Assembly: GCA_964556885.1 (NCBI GenBank)
Contig: CAZKYP010000141.1
Span: 1 to 8,452, forward strand
Length of the DNA stretch: 8,452 nucleotides
Reading direction: 5' to 3'
Source: CAZKYP01 sp964556885
GTDB lineage: Bacteria > Planctomycetota > Phycisphaerae > Sedimentisphaerales > Anaerobacaceae
The translations under genes and the position numbers were made by a program. The first letter of the stretch is position 1. The number at the start of each line of letters is the position of its first letter. The notes below the pieces were generated by a model. It did no database searches and was not told the DNA's origin. It worked only from the letters and a program-made list of their open reading frames with translations. Below are positions 1 to 5,747 of the stretch, piece by piece.

Positions 1-825
1 TCCCAGCAATTCTACCTGCTGTGTGAGTGACAATTGTTGGATTAGTTCTGTCAACTGTGTGCGCAACGGGCCGTCGCCGACAATTTTCAATCTCAAATCC
101 GGTATTTCCTTTATTACCGAAGCGAAAGCCATCAGCAGGATTTCGAAGCCTTTTTTGGGGACCAGGCGGCCAGCAGCGATTATAGTCCTGTTATGTTTCG
201 TTTCACGACATTTGGAATTAATACTGGTTCCGTGGTAACATAAATTCAGCTTGTGGTGATACAGGACCGGCAGTTGGGCTTTGAGATACCTCAGACCCTG
301 CAGCGTACAGGTTATTACGAATTTCGCACGGGACACTTTCGCTTCGACGGCGCCGTGCTCTACGAAGATATCTCTCGCATGGGCGGAGATGCTGAACGGC
401 CGGCCGGTGGTTACCGATAAAGCCATCCCTATAACCGCCGGCCAGCTCAGAAAATAAGCGTGAATATGGGAGATATTTTCCTTGTCGAGCTTCTTGGCGA
501 AAAAACCGATTGTATGCAGGTTACAGATTAATGTCACTGCCTCTTTCGGACAGCGAAAAACAAGGCCGAGTATAAGCCGGATTAACTTACAGCAGCCCAG
601 ATGGTATCTGGTCGTTAGATAGTAGATTGATTTGATCCCACGGGCGGAAAACAAAGGAGGTCTATAAAAGACTCCGCCGGTTTCGTTGGATTTGTTTGTA
701 TTCGGCTCACCTGCGGCCGCAAAGATGCTGATATCGAATCCGAGAGCACGCAAACCGTCGATTTCCCCGAGAGCGAATGTCTCTGTCCGACACGGAAATG
801 TTGTGAGTATAAGTCCGATTTTCAT
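1..825 (-). CDS. Glycosyltransferase family 4-type, C-terminally cut by the window edge
   Basis: 275 codons are visible, from the ATG at 825-823 to the window edge in an open frame; the C-terminal part lies outside. The start MKIGLILTTFPCRTETFALGEI is the usual GT-B N-terminus of exopolysaccharide and colanic-acid-type transferases (WcaL/AmsK-like). Further hallmarks are HIHAYF (about residues 120-125), SAHARD (147-152), the linker CYHGT (196-200), then the donor-domain opening AAGRLVPKKGF (217-227) and VGDGPLR (249-255). The GT4 EX7E nucleotide-sugar motif would come later and cannot be checked. The expected reaction is transfer of a sugar from an activated donor onto a lipid-linked or growing glycan at the cytoplasmic membrane face; donor and acceptor cannot be read from the sequence. 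The start overlaps the stop of the preceding gene as ATGA, which supports this start and translational coupling. Confidence 0.9.
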   Translation of the reverse strand, partial: MKIGLILTTFPCRTETFALGEIDGLRALGFDISIFAAAGEPNTNKSNETGGVFYRPPLFSARGIKSIYYLTTRYHLGCCKLIRLILGLVFRCPKEAVTLICNLHTIGFFAKKLDKENISHIHAYFLSWPAVIGMALSVTTGRPFSISAHARDIFVEHGAVEAKVSRAKFVITCTLQGLRYLKAQLPVLYHHKLNLCYHGTSINSKCRETKHNRTIIAAGRLVPKKGFEILLMAFASVIKEIPDLRLKIVGDGPLRTQLTELIQQLSLTQQVELLG

Positions 826-2006
826 ACCTCTTGTTTTATTAAATCGAGTTCTATATGTTTTACCTGTTGACAATTACAATTCCCCGAGACTTCATGGTAA
901 ACTGAGAGTGTTTGTTCGGCGGCCCTGACCCAACTGAATCGGCCGCTTCGTTTTAAGCCCATTTGTACAAGTTTATTTCTGAGCTGATTATCTGTGAGTA
1001 TCAATATAATCGCCTGAGTTATTTGCAGGGCATTTTGTGAATCGACGACCAGAGCCGCATCCCTTAGTGTCTCTTTAAGTGCACCGTTCCCACTTGCGAT
1101 GACCGGCGTCCCGCATGCCATGGCCTCCAGCGGCGGGAATCCGAAACCTTCATACAGGGATGGGAAAACAAAGACATCCGCCATCTGGTAAACACACGGC
1201 AAGTCTTCTCTGTCGACGTAACCGGTCCGGATGACATTGCCGGAAGTAATTTGCCTTTTTATTTCATCAAGTTCGGTCCCGGCCGACCATGCTCGTTTTC
1301 CAACGATAACAAGCTTGTGTGGCAGACCTTTTTCATGCAACTCCTTTTGAACGCGCAATAGAGTTCGGATATTTTTTTTTGGCTCGATATTGCCGACGTA
1401 GAGGATGTACCTGTCCGGCAGATTATAACGTGCTTTGACATCGGCGTTTCGATAGGGATCCCTTTTTGTATTGAATATGTCATCGATACCGGAGTGAATG
1501 GTACGAATCCTGGAGCATGGCATGTTGAAGTTTCGTTTAACATCATCGCTCGAGTGTCCTGAAACCGATATGACACAGGATGCCTTTATTGCGGCAATTT
1601 TCATGAAAAGGTTGAAATAAAGCGCGTTCGTTCGTTTGCACCACTGCGGGTGGTCGATTGCTATCGTATCGTGGATTGTTACGACGTATGGGACCGATGT
1701 TTTCCGGAGCGGGCATATATAGCTCGGACAGTGCAGCACGTCCAGTTTTTCTTTTAACGCCAGATACGGCAGTTGGGTGTGCTCCCAGCAGATTCTTGCC
1801 AATCTTGTCTTTAGGTGTTTTACTTCGATAATCCTCAGGTTATCCGCCGCTGTCACGTGCTCTCCGACCAGGTCCGGCTGGTTCGTAAATACGATATAAT
1901 CGTTGTCCGGGTCGATGCGTAACAATCCGTTCAGCAGGCCGAGGCAGTAGTATTCCACCCCTGATATATATTTATCCATCGTATGGAAATTTATGCCTAT
2001 TCTCAT
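822..2006 (-). CDS. Glycosyltransferase family 4 (mannosyltransferase-like)
   Basis: This 394-aa protein has the full length of a GT4 GT-B enzyme. It opens with MRIGINF, an acceptor-side Rossmann strand. VVTIHDT lies at 108-114 and HSGID at 171-175, before the second domain. YVGNIEPKKN (203-212) is the donor-domain phosphate-binding strand. The signature FPSLYEGFGFPPLEAMACGTP spans about 281-301, with the EX7E glutamates at E286 and E294. This pattern is typical of bacterial GT4 transferases often labelled mannosyltransferase, but the sugar is not determined. There is no signal peptide, so it is cytoplasmic or membrane-associated. It lies 7 bp after the 368-aa transferase and overlaps the next transferase by 4 bp, so the three are almost certainly co-transcribed. 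The region before its ATG lacks a clear Shine-Dalgarno, consistent with re-initiation after the upstream stop. Confidence 0.93.
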   Translation of the reverse strand: MRIGINFHTMDKYISGVEYYCLGLLNGLLRIDPDNDYIVFTNQPDLVGEHVTAADNLRIIEVKHLKTRLARICWEHTQLPYLALKEKLDVLHCPSYICPLRKTSVPYVVTIHDTIAIDHPQWCKRTNALYFNLFMKIAAIKASCVISVSGHSSDDVKRNFNMPCSRIRTIHSGIDDIFNTKRDPYRNADVKARYNLPDRYILYVGNIEPKKNIRTLLRVQKELHEKGLPHKLVIVGKRAWSAGTELDEIKRQITSGNVIRTGYVDREDLPCVYQMADVFVFPSLYEGFGFPPLEAMACGTPVIASGNGALKETLRDAALVVDSQNALQITQAIILILTDNQLRNKLVQMGLKRSGRFSWVRAAEQTLSVYHEVSGNCNCQQVKHIELDLIKQEV

Positions 2007-2013
2007 ATTGTTT

Positions 2014-3120
2014 TCACGTAGTCAGGACCTGTTCATAAATTTGCTTTATAAGCGAGGCAGTTCGGACGGCGGTAAAATTCGAAACGACCAGATCGTAACC
2101 GGCACTTGCCAGCCCGGCTGCGAATGCCTTATCCGCTGCAACTTTCAACATTGCTTCGCTCAATCCTTCGATATTGTCTTCTTTAACGAGTAAGCCCGTT
2201 TTGCTGTTTTGGATGATCTCGCTCGGCCCACCTGAGTCGGCTGCAATTACAGGGATTTTATGGGCCATAGCCTCAATAATGACGCGTCCGAATGGTTCTT
2301 TCGATGCCGTATGTACCAGGCAGTCGATTTCCGGCCATACATTTTCCATATTTTCCTGCCAGCCTGAGAATTCGATTCTTGAGGCTATGGGCGAGCTTTT
2401 AACATATTCGAGCAGGGAATTTTTATAATCTCTATTGCGTTCGAAAATATCGTCACCAATCAGCATGAACCTTGCCTCCGGCAATCGGCGGCTGACGAGT
2501 GCGGCCGCTTTTAGAAATGTAATTTGGTTTTTCCAGGGAACAAACTGGCCCACATTGGCAAAAACAAATGGGAGTTTGCTGTAATAAGCCGGCTCGATGG
2601 TCCGGCATGATGACGAATCTATTCCATTGTAGATGACATTAATTTTATCCGGATTTATCCCGTTTTCAATGAGTGCATTTTTGACAGTGCGGCTTACAGC
2701 GATTATTTTGTTGCTGAAGCGTCCGCAAAATTTCGATACGAATTTCAAATTCGCCATATCGCGGGCGTGCACGATCAGCTTTTTTCTTGTTACGACGGCG
2801 ACGACAACCGAAGCGGCGCCTGCATAAAAACTGTTGGCATGGATGATATCCGGCCTGGTTTTCAGTGAAATTCTTATCAGGCGGCAGATTGTTTTCAGCC
2901 AGTACCACAGGCTTAAAAGCGACCTGTAGCGGTATTTAGGCGGCTGGGGCAGTTTGTATATATCGATTTCAATTGCCTCCAGGGCCGCCTGCAGCGGGCC
3001 TGTGCGTGGGCAGGCCACACTTATATCCATTTCAGTACGTAAGTGTTTAGCCAGTAACAACATACTTCTTTCGGCTCCGCCGATTCGGCCTTCCAGGTTC
3101 ACTAAAAGTATTCGAGCCAT
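2014..3120 (-). CDS. Glycosyltransferase family 4, first gene of the minus-strand operon
   Basis: This 368-aa protein starts MARILLVNLEGRIGGAERS; the GGAE at 14-17 is the glycine-rich loop common at GT4 N-termini. PDIIHANS (90-97) and VIYNGID (162-168) mark the first domain and linker. ANVGQFVPWKNQ (188-199) opens the donor domain. HTASKEPFGRVIIEAMA (270-286) carries the EX7E glutamates E275 and E283, followed by PVIAADSGGPSEII (290-303). It is a complete GT4 retaining-type transferase with no export signal, predicted to act on the cytoplasmic side in polysaccharide or lipooligosaccharide assembly. No strong Shine-Dalgarno is seen before the ATG at 3120-3118, and no clean promoter was found within 250 bp upstream on this strand. 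An earlier promoter or an AT-rich weak one in 3130-3360 must serve the operon. Confidence 0.93.
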   Translation of the reverse strand: MARILLVNLEGRIGGAERSMLLLAKHLRTEMDISVACPRTGPLQAALEAIEIDIYKLPQPPKYRYRSLLSLWYWLKTICRLIRISLKTRPDIIHANSFYAGAASVVVAVVTRKKLIVHARDMANLKFVSKFCGRFSNKIIAVSRTVKNALIENGINPDKINVIYNGIDSSSCRTIEPAYYSKLPFVFANVGQFVPWKNQITFLKAAALVSRRLPEARFMLIGDDIFERNRDYKNSLLEYVKSSPIASRIEFSGWQENMENVWPEIDCLVHTASKEPFGRVIIEAMAHKIPVIAADSGGPSEIIQNSKTGLLVKEDNIEGLSEAMLKVAADKAFAAGLASAGYDLVVSNFTAVRTASLIKQIYEQVLTT

Positions 3121-3400
3121 AACAAAAACTAATTCCGAATAAGCCCCATTCTCATGTAAGCCATAATCACATGTACGTTCTTCGTCCGGCTTATCTATAT
3201 CTGACAGCGAAGCTCACAGGCCTGATGTTGATGCAAATATCTTGAAAAAGTTGTTGTTTTTTAAATTTTCAACCAGTGGCTTTAATTCTTTTACTCGTTG
3301 GGTTTACAGCAATGAAATATTCGTTTATTCAAGAAAATCGCCTGTTAAAATGAGTAATTTGTGTTTATAGAGAAAGATATAATTATTTTTACATGGGCTA
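3121..3400. other. Divergent intergenic stretch without a gene
   Basis: This gap separates the minus-strand transferase operon from the plus-strand promoter at 3401. I see no open frame with a ribosome binding site on either strand. It becomes A/T-rich from about 3230 and contains a 7-bp inverted repeat TTGAAAA (3242-3248) / TTTTCAA (3266-3272). It probably holds the promoter of the transferase operon on the minus strand, but no -35/-10 pair stands out. Confidence 0.5.
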
Positions 3401-3430
3401 TTGATATAAATGGGAAATCGGTTGTATAAT
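3401..3430 (+). promoter_or_regulatory. Sigma-70-type promoter
   Basis: TTGATA (3401-3406) is one mismatch from the -35 consensus, and a perfect TATAAT (3425-3430) follows after an 18-bp spacer, with TG directly before the -10. Transcription would start near 3437 on the plus strand. The next plausible gene start is 3770, so the leader would exceed 330 nt. Seen in sequence; activity is inferred. Confidence 0.6.
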
Positions 3431-3436
3431 ACCCCC

Positions 3437-3769
3437 GATACAGCGAGTTCAGCCAACATTGGATGAGCGACAATCGACGGATTTCGAACTTATGAAGGGG
3501 TGTGTCCGTTAGTATCGTATGGTACGCAAAACAGAACCTGTGGTCTGAATCGAGATGGTTTTCTGTGATTGAGGCAGGGCAGGTATGTCGGAGATGTTTG
3601 GAAGCAAGAGGATTTTTCCTGCTTTAATATTCAGGCGATGAGAATATGAATTTGTCTATGATGTCATGTCCATTATTGTCGCGGCCTCCTCCGCCGGATT
3701 TTTGCATTGTTAATCTTTATTTATATGTTTTTTTGCAAGCCAATATCAAAATTTTTAAAGGAGAAAACT
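3437..3769 (+). other. Long untranslated leader or possible small RNA, no gene recognised
   Basis: More than 330 nt lie between the promoter and the lipoprotein start. Local pairings are visible: GATAC (3437-3441) with GTATC (3512-3516), the tight hairpin CGTA-TGG-TACG (3516-3526, an alternative to the former), CAG-A-ACC (3532-3538) with GGT-CTG (3542-3547), and GCAGG (3574-3578) with CCTGC (3618-3622). No known riboswitch core, tRNA, SRP, 6S or tmRNA signature was recognised. Short frames (for example an 18-codon ATG frame beginning about 3586) lack support. It may be a regulatory leader, or a separate small RNA that ends around 3625, where a small hairpin is followed by a weak T-rich run. 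Confidence 0.35.
3757..3763 (+). promoter_or_regulatory. Ribosome binding site that fixes the lipoprotein start
   Basis: AAAGGAG lies 6 nt before the ATG at 3770. An in-frame ATG at 3707 would add 21 hydrophobic residues ahead of the signal peptide and lacks a comparable site, so 3770 is preferred. Confidence 0.8.
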
Positions 3770-4222
3770 ATGCCGGGAAGAAACAGGGTTACAATATTTG
3801 TATTGGCGGCCGTCTTTTTGTTTTTGATTCAGGGGTGTGCTCAAAAAACAGTGCCTCACATGGGTTTTGGCAATTTCGATATTAGAGCTGAAATATCTCG
3901 AAACGATATCGAAGTGCTTGACCGGGTCGAAGGGACATCTACAAGCTCGACGTACCTTGGAGTTGTGGAAATTGTTGATGGAAACAAGTTAAAGCTCTTT
4001 GGCATACCCTTCTTTAAGGAGAGATTTACCCCCTGTGGATTGGAACATCTTTATATTACGACGGAGGACAGGGCATATTATAAAGCCCTTGAAGCGGCCC
4101 CGCAGGCTGATGTAGTATTTTTTAAGAGCATGGACAATGAAATCGATGGTATACCGGTGATTTGGGGAACTAAGTCGGTTACATTTAGTGGAAAGGCGAT
4201 TAGGTTAAAAGCTGATCAATAA
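3770..4222 (+). CDS. Small secreted lipoprotein of unknown function
   Basis: This is a 150-aa protein. Residues 1-6 carry two arginines, 7-20 are strongly hydrophobic, and LIQGC (19-23) is a signal peptidase II lipobox with Cys23 as the acylated residue. The mature part is about 128 aa and appears beta/alpha mixed: FDIRAEISRNDIEVLDRVEG (36-55), a small T/S-rich turn, then YLGVVEIVDG (62-71), a helix-like EDRAYYKALEAAPQADVVFF (99-118) and a final strand TFSGKAIRLK (138-147). The order 'residue-to-remember strand, EVL.RVEG, then helix with A..ADVVF' recalls small envelope lipoproteins of the TRL/DUF6567 kind, but I cannot confirm the family. One Cys (89) remains in the mature chain. The gene stands alone between its own promoter and a terminator-like hairpin. 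It is probably anchored in an envelope membrane; function unknown. Confidence 0.82.
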   Translation: MPGRNRVTIFVLAAVFLFLIQGCAQKTVPHMGFGNFDIRAEISRNDIEVLDRVEGTSTSSTYLGVVEIVDGNKLKLFGIPFFKERFTPCGLEHLYITTEDRAYYKALEAAPQADVVFFKSMDNEIDGIPVIWGTKSVTFSGKAIRLKADQ

Positions 4223-4241
4223 AATTCGATAGTAGTTATCG

Positions 4242-4344
4242 GGGACGTTTATCGACCGTTCGGTTGGGGATGGATACCTAAGCGGGGCCAAAGGAGGAAA
4301 AGACCGAACTCATAAGGCGGATAAACGTCCCTTTTTTTATTTTT
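4242..4344 (+). terminator. Large hairpin with T-tract, probable intrinsic terminator
   Basis: The outer arms GGGACGTTTATC (4242-4253) and GATAAACGTCCC (4320-4331) pair perfectly over 12 bp and are followed at once by seven T, then ATTTTT (4332-4344). Inside, GTTCGGT (4258-4264) pairs with ACCGAAC (4303-4309), enclosing a 38-nt loop (4265-4302). It begins 20 bp after the lipoprotein stop. The position and U-tract argue for a terminator. The 66-nt interior is far larger than a normal terminator loop, so a REP-like or other mobile hairpin, or a structured RNA domain that was co-opted as terminator, is also possible. Confidence 0.65.
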
Positions 4345-4364
4345 GTAATTTTTTTTCATCGTGA

Positions 4365-4382
4365 GTGACATAGGGCTGTCAC
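4365..4382. repeat. Short inverted repeat
   Basis: GTGACA (4365-4370) and TGTCAC (4377-4382) pair perfectly around TAGGGC. It lies just beyond the terminator T-tract. No T-tract follows it, so it is not itself a terminator; it could be a protein-binding site or chance. Confidence 0.4.
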
Positions 4383-4430
4383 CCCTGAGAAGAAAATATA
4401 TAAAAAGTACATGACAAAAAATCAACATGC

Positions 4431-4453
4431 CTCTATTTTTTACTTAAATAGAG
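4431..4453. repeat. Short inverted repeat
   Basis: CTCTATTT (4431-4438) and AAATAGAG (4446-4453) form an 8-bp perfect stem with a 7-nt loop. It is A/T-rich with no gene next to it. Its role is unknown. Confidence 0.45.
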
Positions 4454-4595
4454 TAGAAAGAGCTATATAGGCGAGCAACAAACAACAGTTTGACAACTTT
4501 TGGCGAGAAAAATCGAAGATCCGGCTTTTCTTAGACGGAAGGCTTTTTAGGGAAAGGATTCTTAACAATGAAGCTGGCGGGTAATGAATCTCAAA

Positions 4596-4611
4596 AAAAA
4601 TCGCGATTTTT
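4596..4611. repeat. 16-bp perfect palindrome, operator-like
   Basis: AAAAATCGCGATTTTT is self-complementary without a spacer and centred on TCGCGA. It sits between GGCGGGT (4576-4582) and ACCCGTC (4633-4639), which can also pair. As DNA it resembles a dimer-binding operator; as RNA it would be the tip region of a nested stem. It lies about 150 bp before the first cysteine-rich gene. Confidence 0.4.
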
Positions 4612-4699
4612 AGTGTAACGAAATTTTAGATAACCCGTCTACATAGAAAGAGAGGTGATTCCAATGGGCAGATAAAAAAGGAATTGTGGATGAAATTTC

Positions 4700-4728
4700 T
4701 TGATTGTATCAAATGTCTTTAGGATAAT
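4700..4728 (+). promoter_or_regulatory. Candidate promoter of the first cysteine-rich gene
   Basis: TTGATT (4700-4705), a 17-bp spacer and GATAAT (4723-4728) would start transcription near 4735, some 20 nt before the ATG at 4754. Both boxes are close to sigma-70 consensus, but the region is A/T-rich, so chance matches are likely. Confidence 0.35.
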
Positions 4729-4753
4729 TTTATACTTGAAAGGAAAAAGCATT

Positions 4754-5098
4754 ATGAAAGTTATAAGTTCTTCTCGATCGCTTTATATGTGTCTACTTAT
4801 TTTGATGGCATTAGTCACATGGTCTATAGTCAAACCAGAGGTTGTAAATGCTTATGATTTTTCTGCATTTTATGGGGCTGGAAATTGTCATTGTGCAGAT
4901 ACGAGTTTTTGCCCAACAACGCTAGGTTGTGATAGCGGCATGTGGATCCAATATTGTTTGACTGGATATCCTGCAACCGAAAGTTGCGAAAAAGATACAA
5001 GCAATAAACCATGTGGTACTTTTAATGGTGAGGGTTCTCCCTCAGGTGGTTGTGGTGTTTATGTGGGTGGGTCATATAATTGTGAGAAGATTGATTAA
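4754..5098 (+). CDS. Small exported nine-cysteine protein, copy 1
   Basis: A 114-aa protein with no recognised family. The ATG at 4754 follows AAAGGA by 9 nt; a more upstream in-frame ATG (4700) lacks such a site. The N-terminus is a signal peptide or anchor: K2, R8, a hydrophobic core 9-26, then a possible signal peptidase I site VNA|YD (33/34). Next come FSAFYGAGNC (36-45) and cysteines 45, 47, 53, 59, 68, 78, 87, 100 and 110, in a G/S/T/N-rich chain with no other hydrophobic stretch. All nine cysteines align with those of the next gene. It is probably secreted or periplasmic and stabilised by disulfides or metal. The nearby C39-like peptidase/rhodanese and MauE-like genes suggest they act on it, but this is inference. 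It could be a peptide toxin or bacteriocin-like product, a signalling peptide, or a structural protein; the sequence does not decide. Confidence 0.8.
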   Translation: MKVISSSRSLYMCLLILMALVTWSIVKPEVVNAYDFSAFYGAGNCHCADTSFCPTTLGCDSGMWIQYCLTGYPATESCEKDTSNKPCGTFNGEGSPSGGCGVYVGGSYNCEKID

Positions 5099-5159
5099 GG
5101 AATTCAACTATTTGGTTGGATGAGTGTTAGTTTTATAGTTTTTTCATATTTAATCTTTG

Positions 5160-5202
5160 ATTACTGGCCTTCCTGAGTTTTTTTACTTGGAAGGCCAGTA
5201 AT
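5160..5202 (+). terminator. Hairpin after cysteine-rich gene 1 (attenuator or terminator-like)
   Basis: The arms ATTACTGGCCTTCC (5160-5173) and its exact complement (5189-5202) give a 14-bp stem with a 15-nt T-rich loop. A T-tract does not follow directly (GGGATTGGTTTT comes next), so termination efficiency is doubtful. A near-identical hairpin follows the second copy. Confidence 0.5.
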
Positions 5203-5365
5203 GGGATTGGTTTTGTAGCAGTAGCGAACTATTAGTGAAGGATGTCGTGTAAAGCTGGAGTGTGTATAATTTCTCTTCCAGCACAATACTATGATTTAAA
5301 TCATTAGGAGTTTACCGAGTATTCTATATGTTTTAAGATGATGTTTTTGGGAAAGGAAAAGTGTT
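5203..5365 (+). promoter_or_regulatory. Spacer between the two peptide genes with possible promoter and palindrome
   Basis: There is a perfect TATAAT at 5265-5270 without a good -35 partner. GCTGGA (5254-5259) can pair with TCCAGC (5277-5282) around it. ATGATTTAAATCAT (5291-5304) is a 14-bp perfect palindrome and may be an operator. TTTACC (5311-5316) and TAAGAT (5334-5339), 17 bp apart, form a weak alternative promoter. Together these suggest that the second copy can be transcribed separately. Confidence 0.3.
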
Positions 5366-5689
5366 ATGAAAACTCTATGTCATTCACGAATACTTTATAT
5401 GTGCCTACTCATTTTGATGACATTAGTCACATGGTATGTTTTTAGACCGGAAGTTATAGATGCTACTAATTTTTCTACTTTTTATGGAGCTGGAAATTGT
5501 AAATGCGCAGAAGTAAGAAACTGCCCGCATTGGTGTGAAAGCGGCCAATATATTGTTACATGTCATCCACATCCAGAAACCGAAAGCTGCGAAGAAGATG
5601 ACGAAAATCATCCATGTGGTACTGATGGAGAATGTAGTTCTTTTACAGGTGGGACATATGATTGTACAATAATAGTAATTGCGGGGTGA
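5366..5689 (+). CDS. Small exported nine-cysteine protein, copy 2
   Basis: A 107-aa paralogue of the protein at 4754-5098: 33 of the first 53 residues are identical, including YMCLLILM (11-18), VTW (21-23), PEV (28-30) and FYGAGNC (39-45). The ATG at 5366 follows AAAGGA (5352-5357) by 8 nt. It has a hydrophobic signal segment at 9-26 and a possible signal peptidase I site IDA|TN (33/34). The mature cysteines are 45, 47, 53, 57, 66, 75, 84, 90 and 100, again nine. The middle is acidic (EEDDE, 76-80) and His-rich (HPHP, 67-70), unlike copy 1, and the chain ends in a short hydrophobic TIIVIAG. No family is recognised. It is predicted to be secreted or periplasmic; the odd cysteine number leaves at least one free thiol per chain unless it dimerises or binds metal. 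Confidence 0.8.
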   Translation: MKTLCHSRILYMCLLILMTLVTWYVFRPEVIDATNFSTFYGAGNCKCAEVRNCPHWCESGQYIVTCHPHPETESCEEDDENHPCGTDGECSSFTGGTYDCTIIVIAG

Positions 5690-5747
5690 CTGAAGTTACT
5701 TGGTTAGATGAATGTTAGTTTATGAATTTTTCATGTTTATTGTTTGG

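Larger units (their letters stand above)
4345..4753. other. A/T-rich gene-poor stretch with hairpins and tiny reading frames
   Basis: No gene of ordinary size is present. Visible items are inverted repeats at 4365-4382 and 4431-4453, a 16-bp palindrome at 4596-4611 inside a larger stem (GGCGGGT 4576-4582 with ACCCGTC 4633-4639), three tiny frames with Shine-Dalgarno-like sites (4568-4618, 4664-4675, 4690-4722), and a candidate promoter at 4700-4728. It may be the regulatory region of the cysteine-rich peptide cluster, decayed DNA, or both. Confidence 0.5.
4739..5214 (+). repeat. Copy 1 of a gene-plus-hairpin tandem duplication
   Basis: This unit runs from the Shine-Dalgarno (AAAGGA, 4739-4744) through the cysteine-rich gene to just past its downstream hairpin. 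It matches a second unit at about 5351-5804 in the same order: ribosome site, signal-peptide region, nine-cysteine region, a T-rich spacer beginning TTGG.T.GATGA.TGTTAG, and the ACTGGCC hairpin ending in a GG.ATTGGTTTT stretch. The DNA is closest in the signal-peptide part and the 3' spacer. Limits are approximate. Confidence 0.7.

Noticed and set aside
686..928. 80-codon plus-strand frame spanning the junction of the two left-hand transferase genes
   Set aside because: Both overlapped genes are confidently coded on the other strand, and this frame has no supporting motif.
3646..3885. 79-codon plus-strand frame starting at 3646
   Set aside because: It overlaps the lipoprotein in another frame, lacks a ribosome site and shows no domain or coherent signal peptide.
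4271..4331. tRNA gene (D-arm-like text, CTCATAA anticodon-loop-like string at 4308-4315)
   Set aside because: The bases flanking the loop do not pair as an anticodon stem, no T-arm motif follows, and the bases are better used in the terminator stems.
4242..4331. Integron attC site
   Set aside because: The arms do not contain the GTTRRRY/RYYYAAC core pair in the required places, and there is no integrase or cassette array.
4361..4400. TPP riboswitch, suggested by CCCTGAGA
   Set aside because: The rest of the conserved core is missing, and no thiamine gene follows.
4490..4520. TTGACA (4490-4495) as a -35 box
   Set aside because: No recognisable -10 lies 15-19 bp downstream.
4754..4892. Classical double-glycine bacteriocin leader on the cysteine-rich genes
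   Set aside because: The N-terminus is a hydrophobic Sec-type signal, not the short amphipathic leader ending in GG, and no C39 ABC exporter is present in the window.
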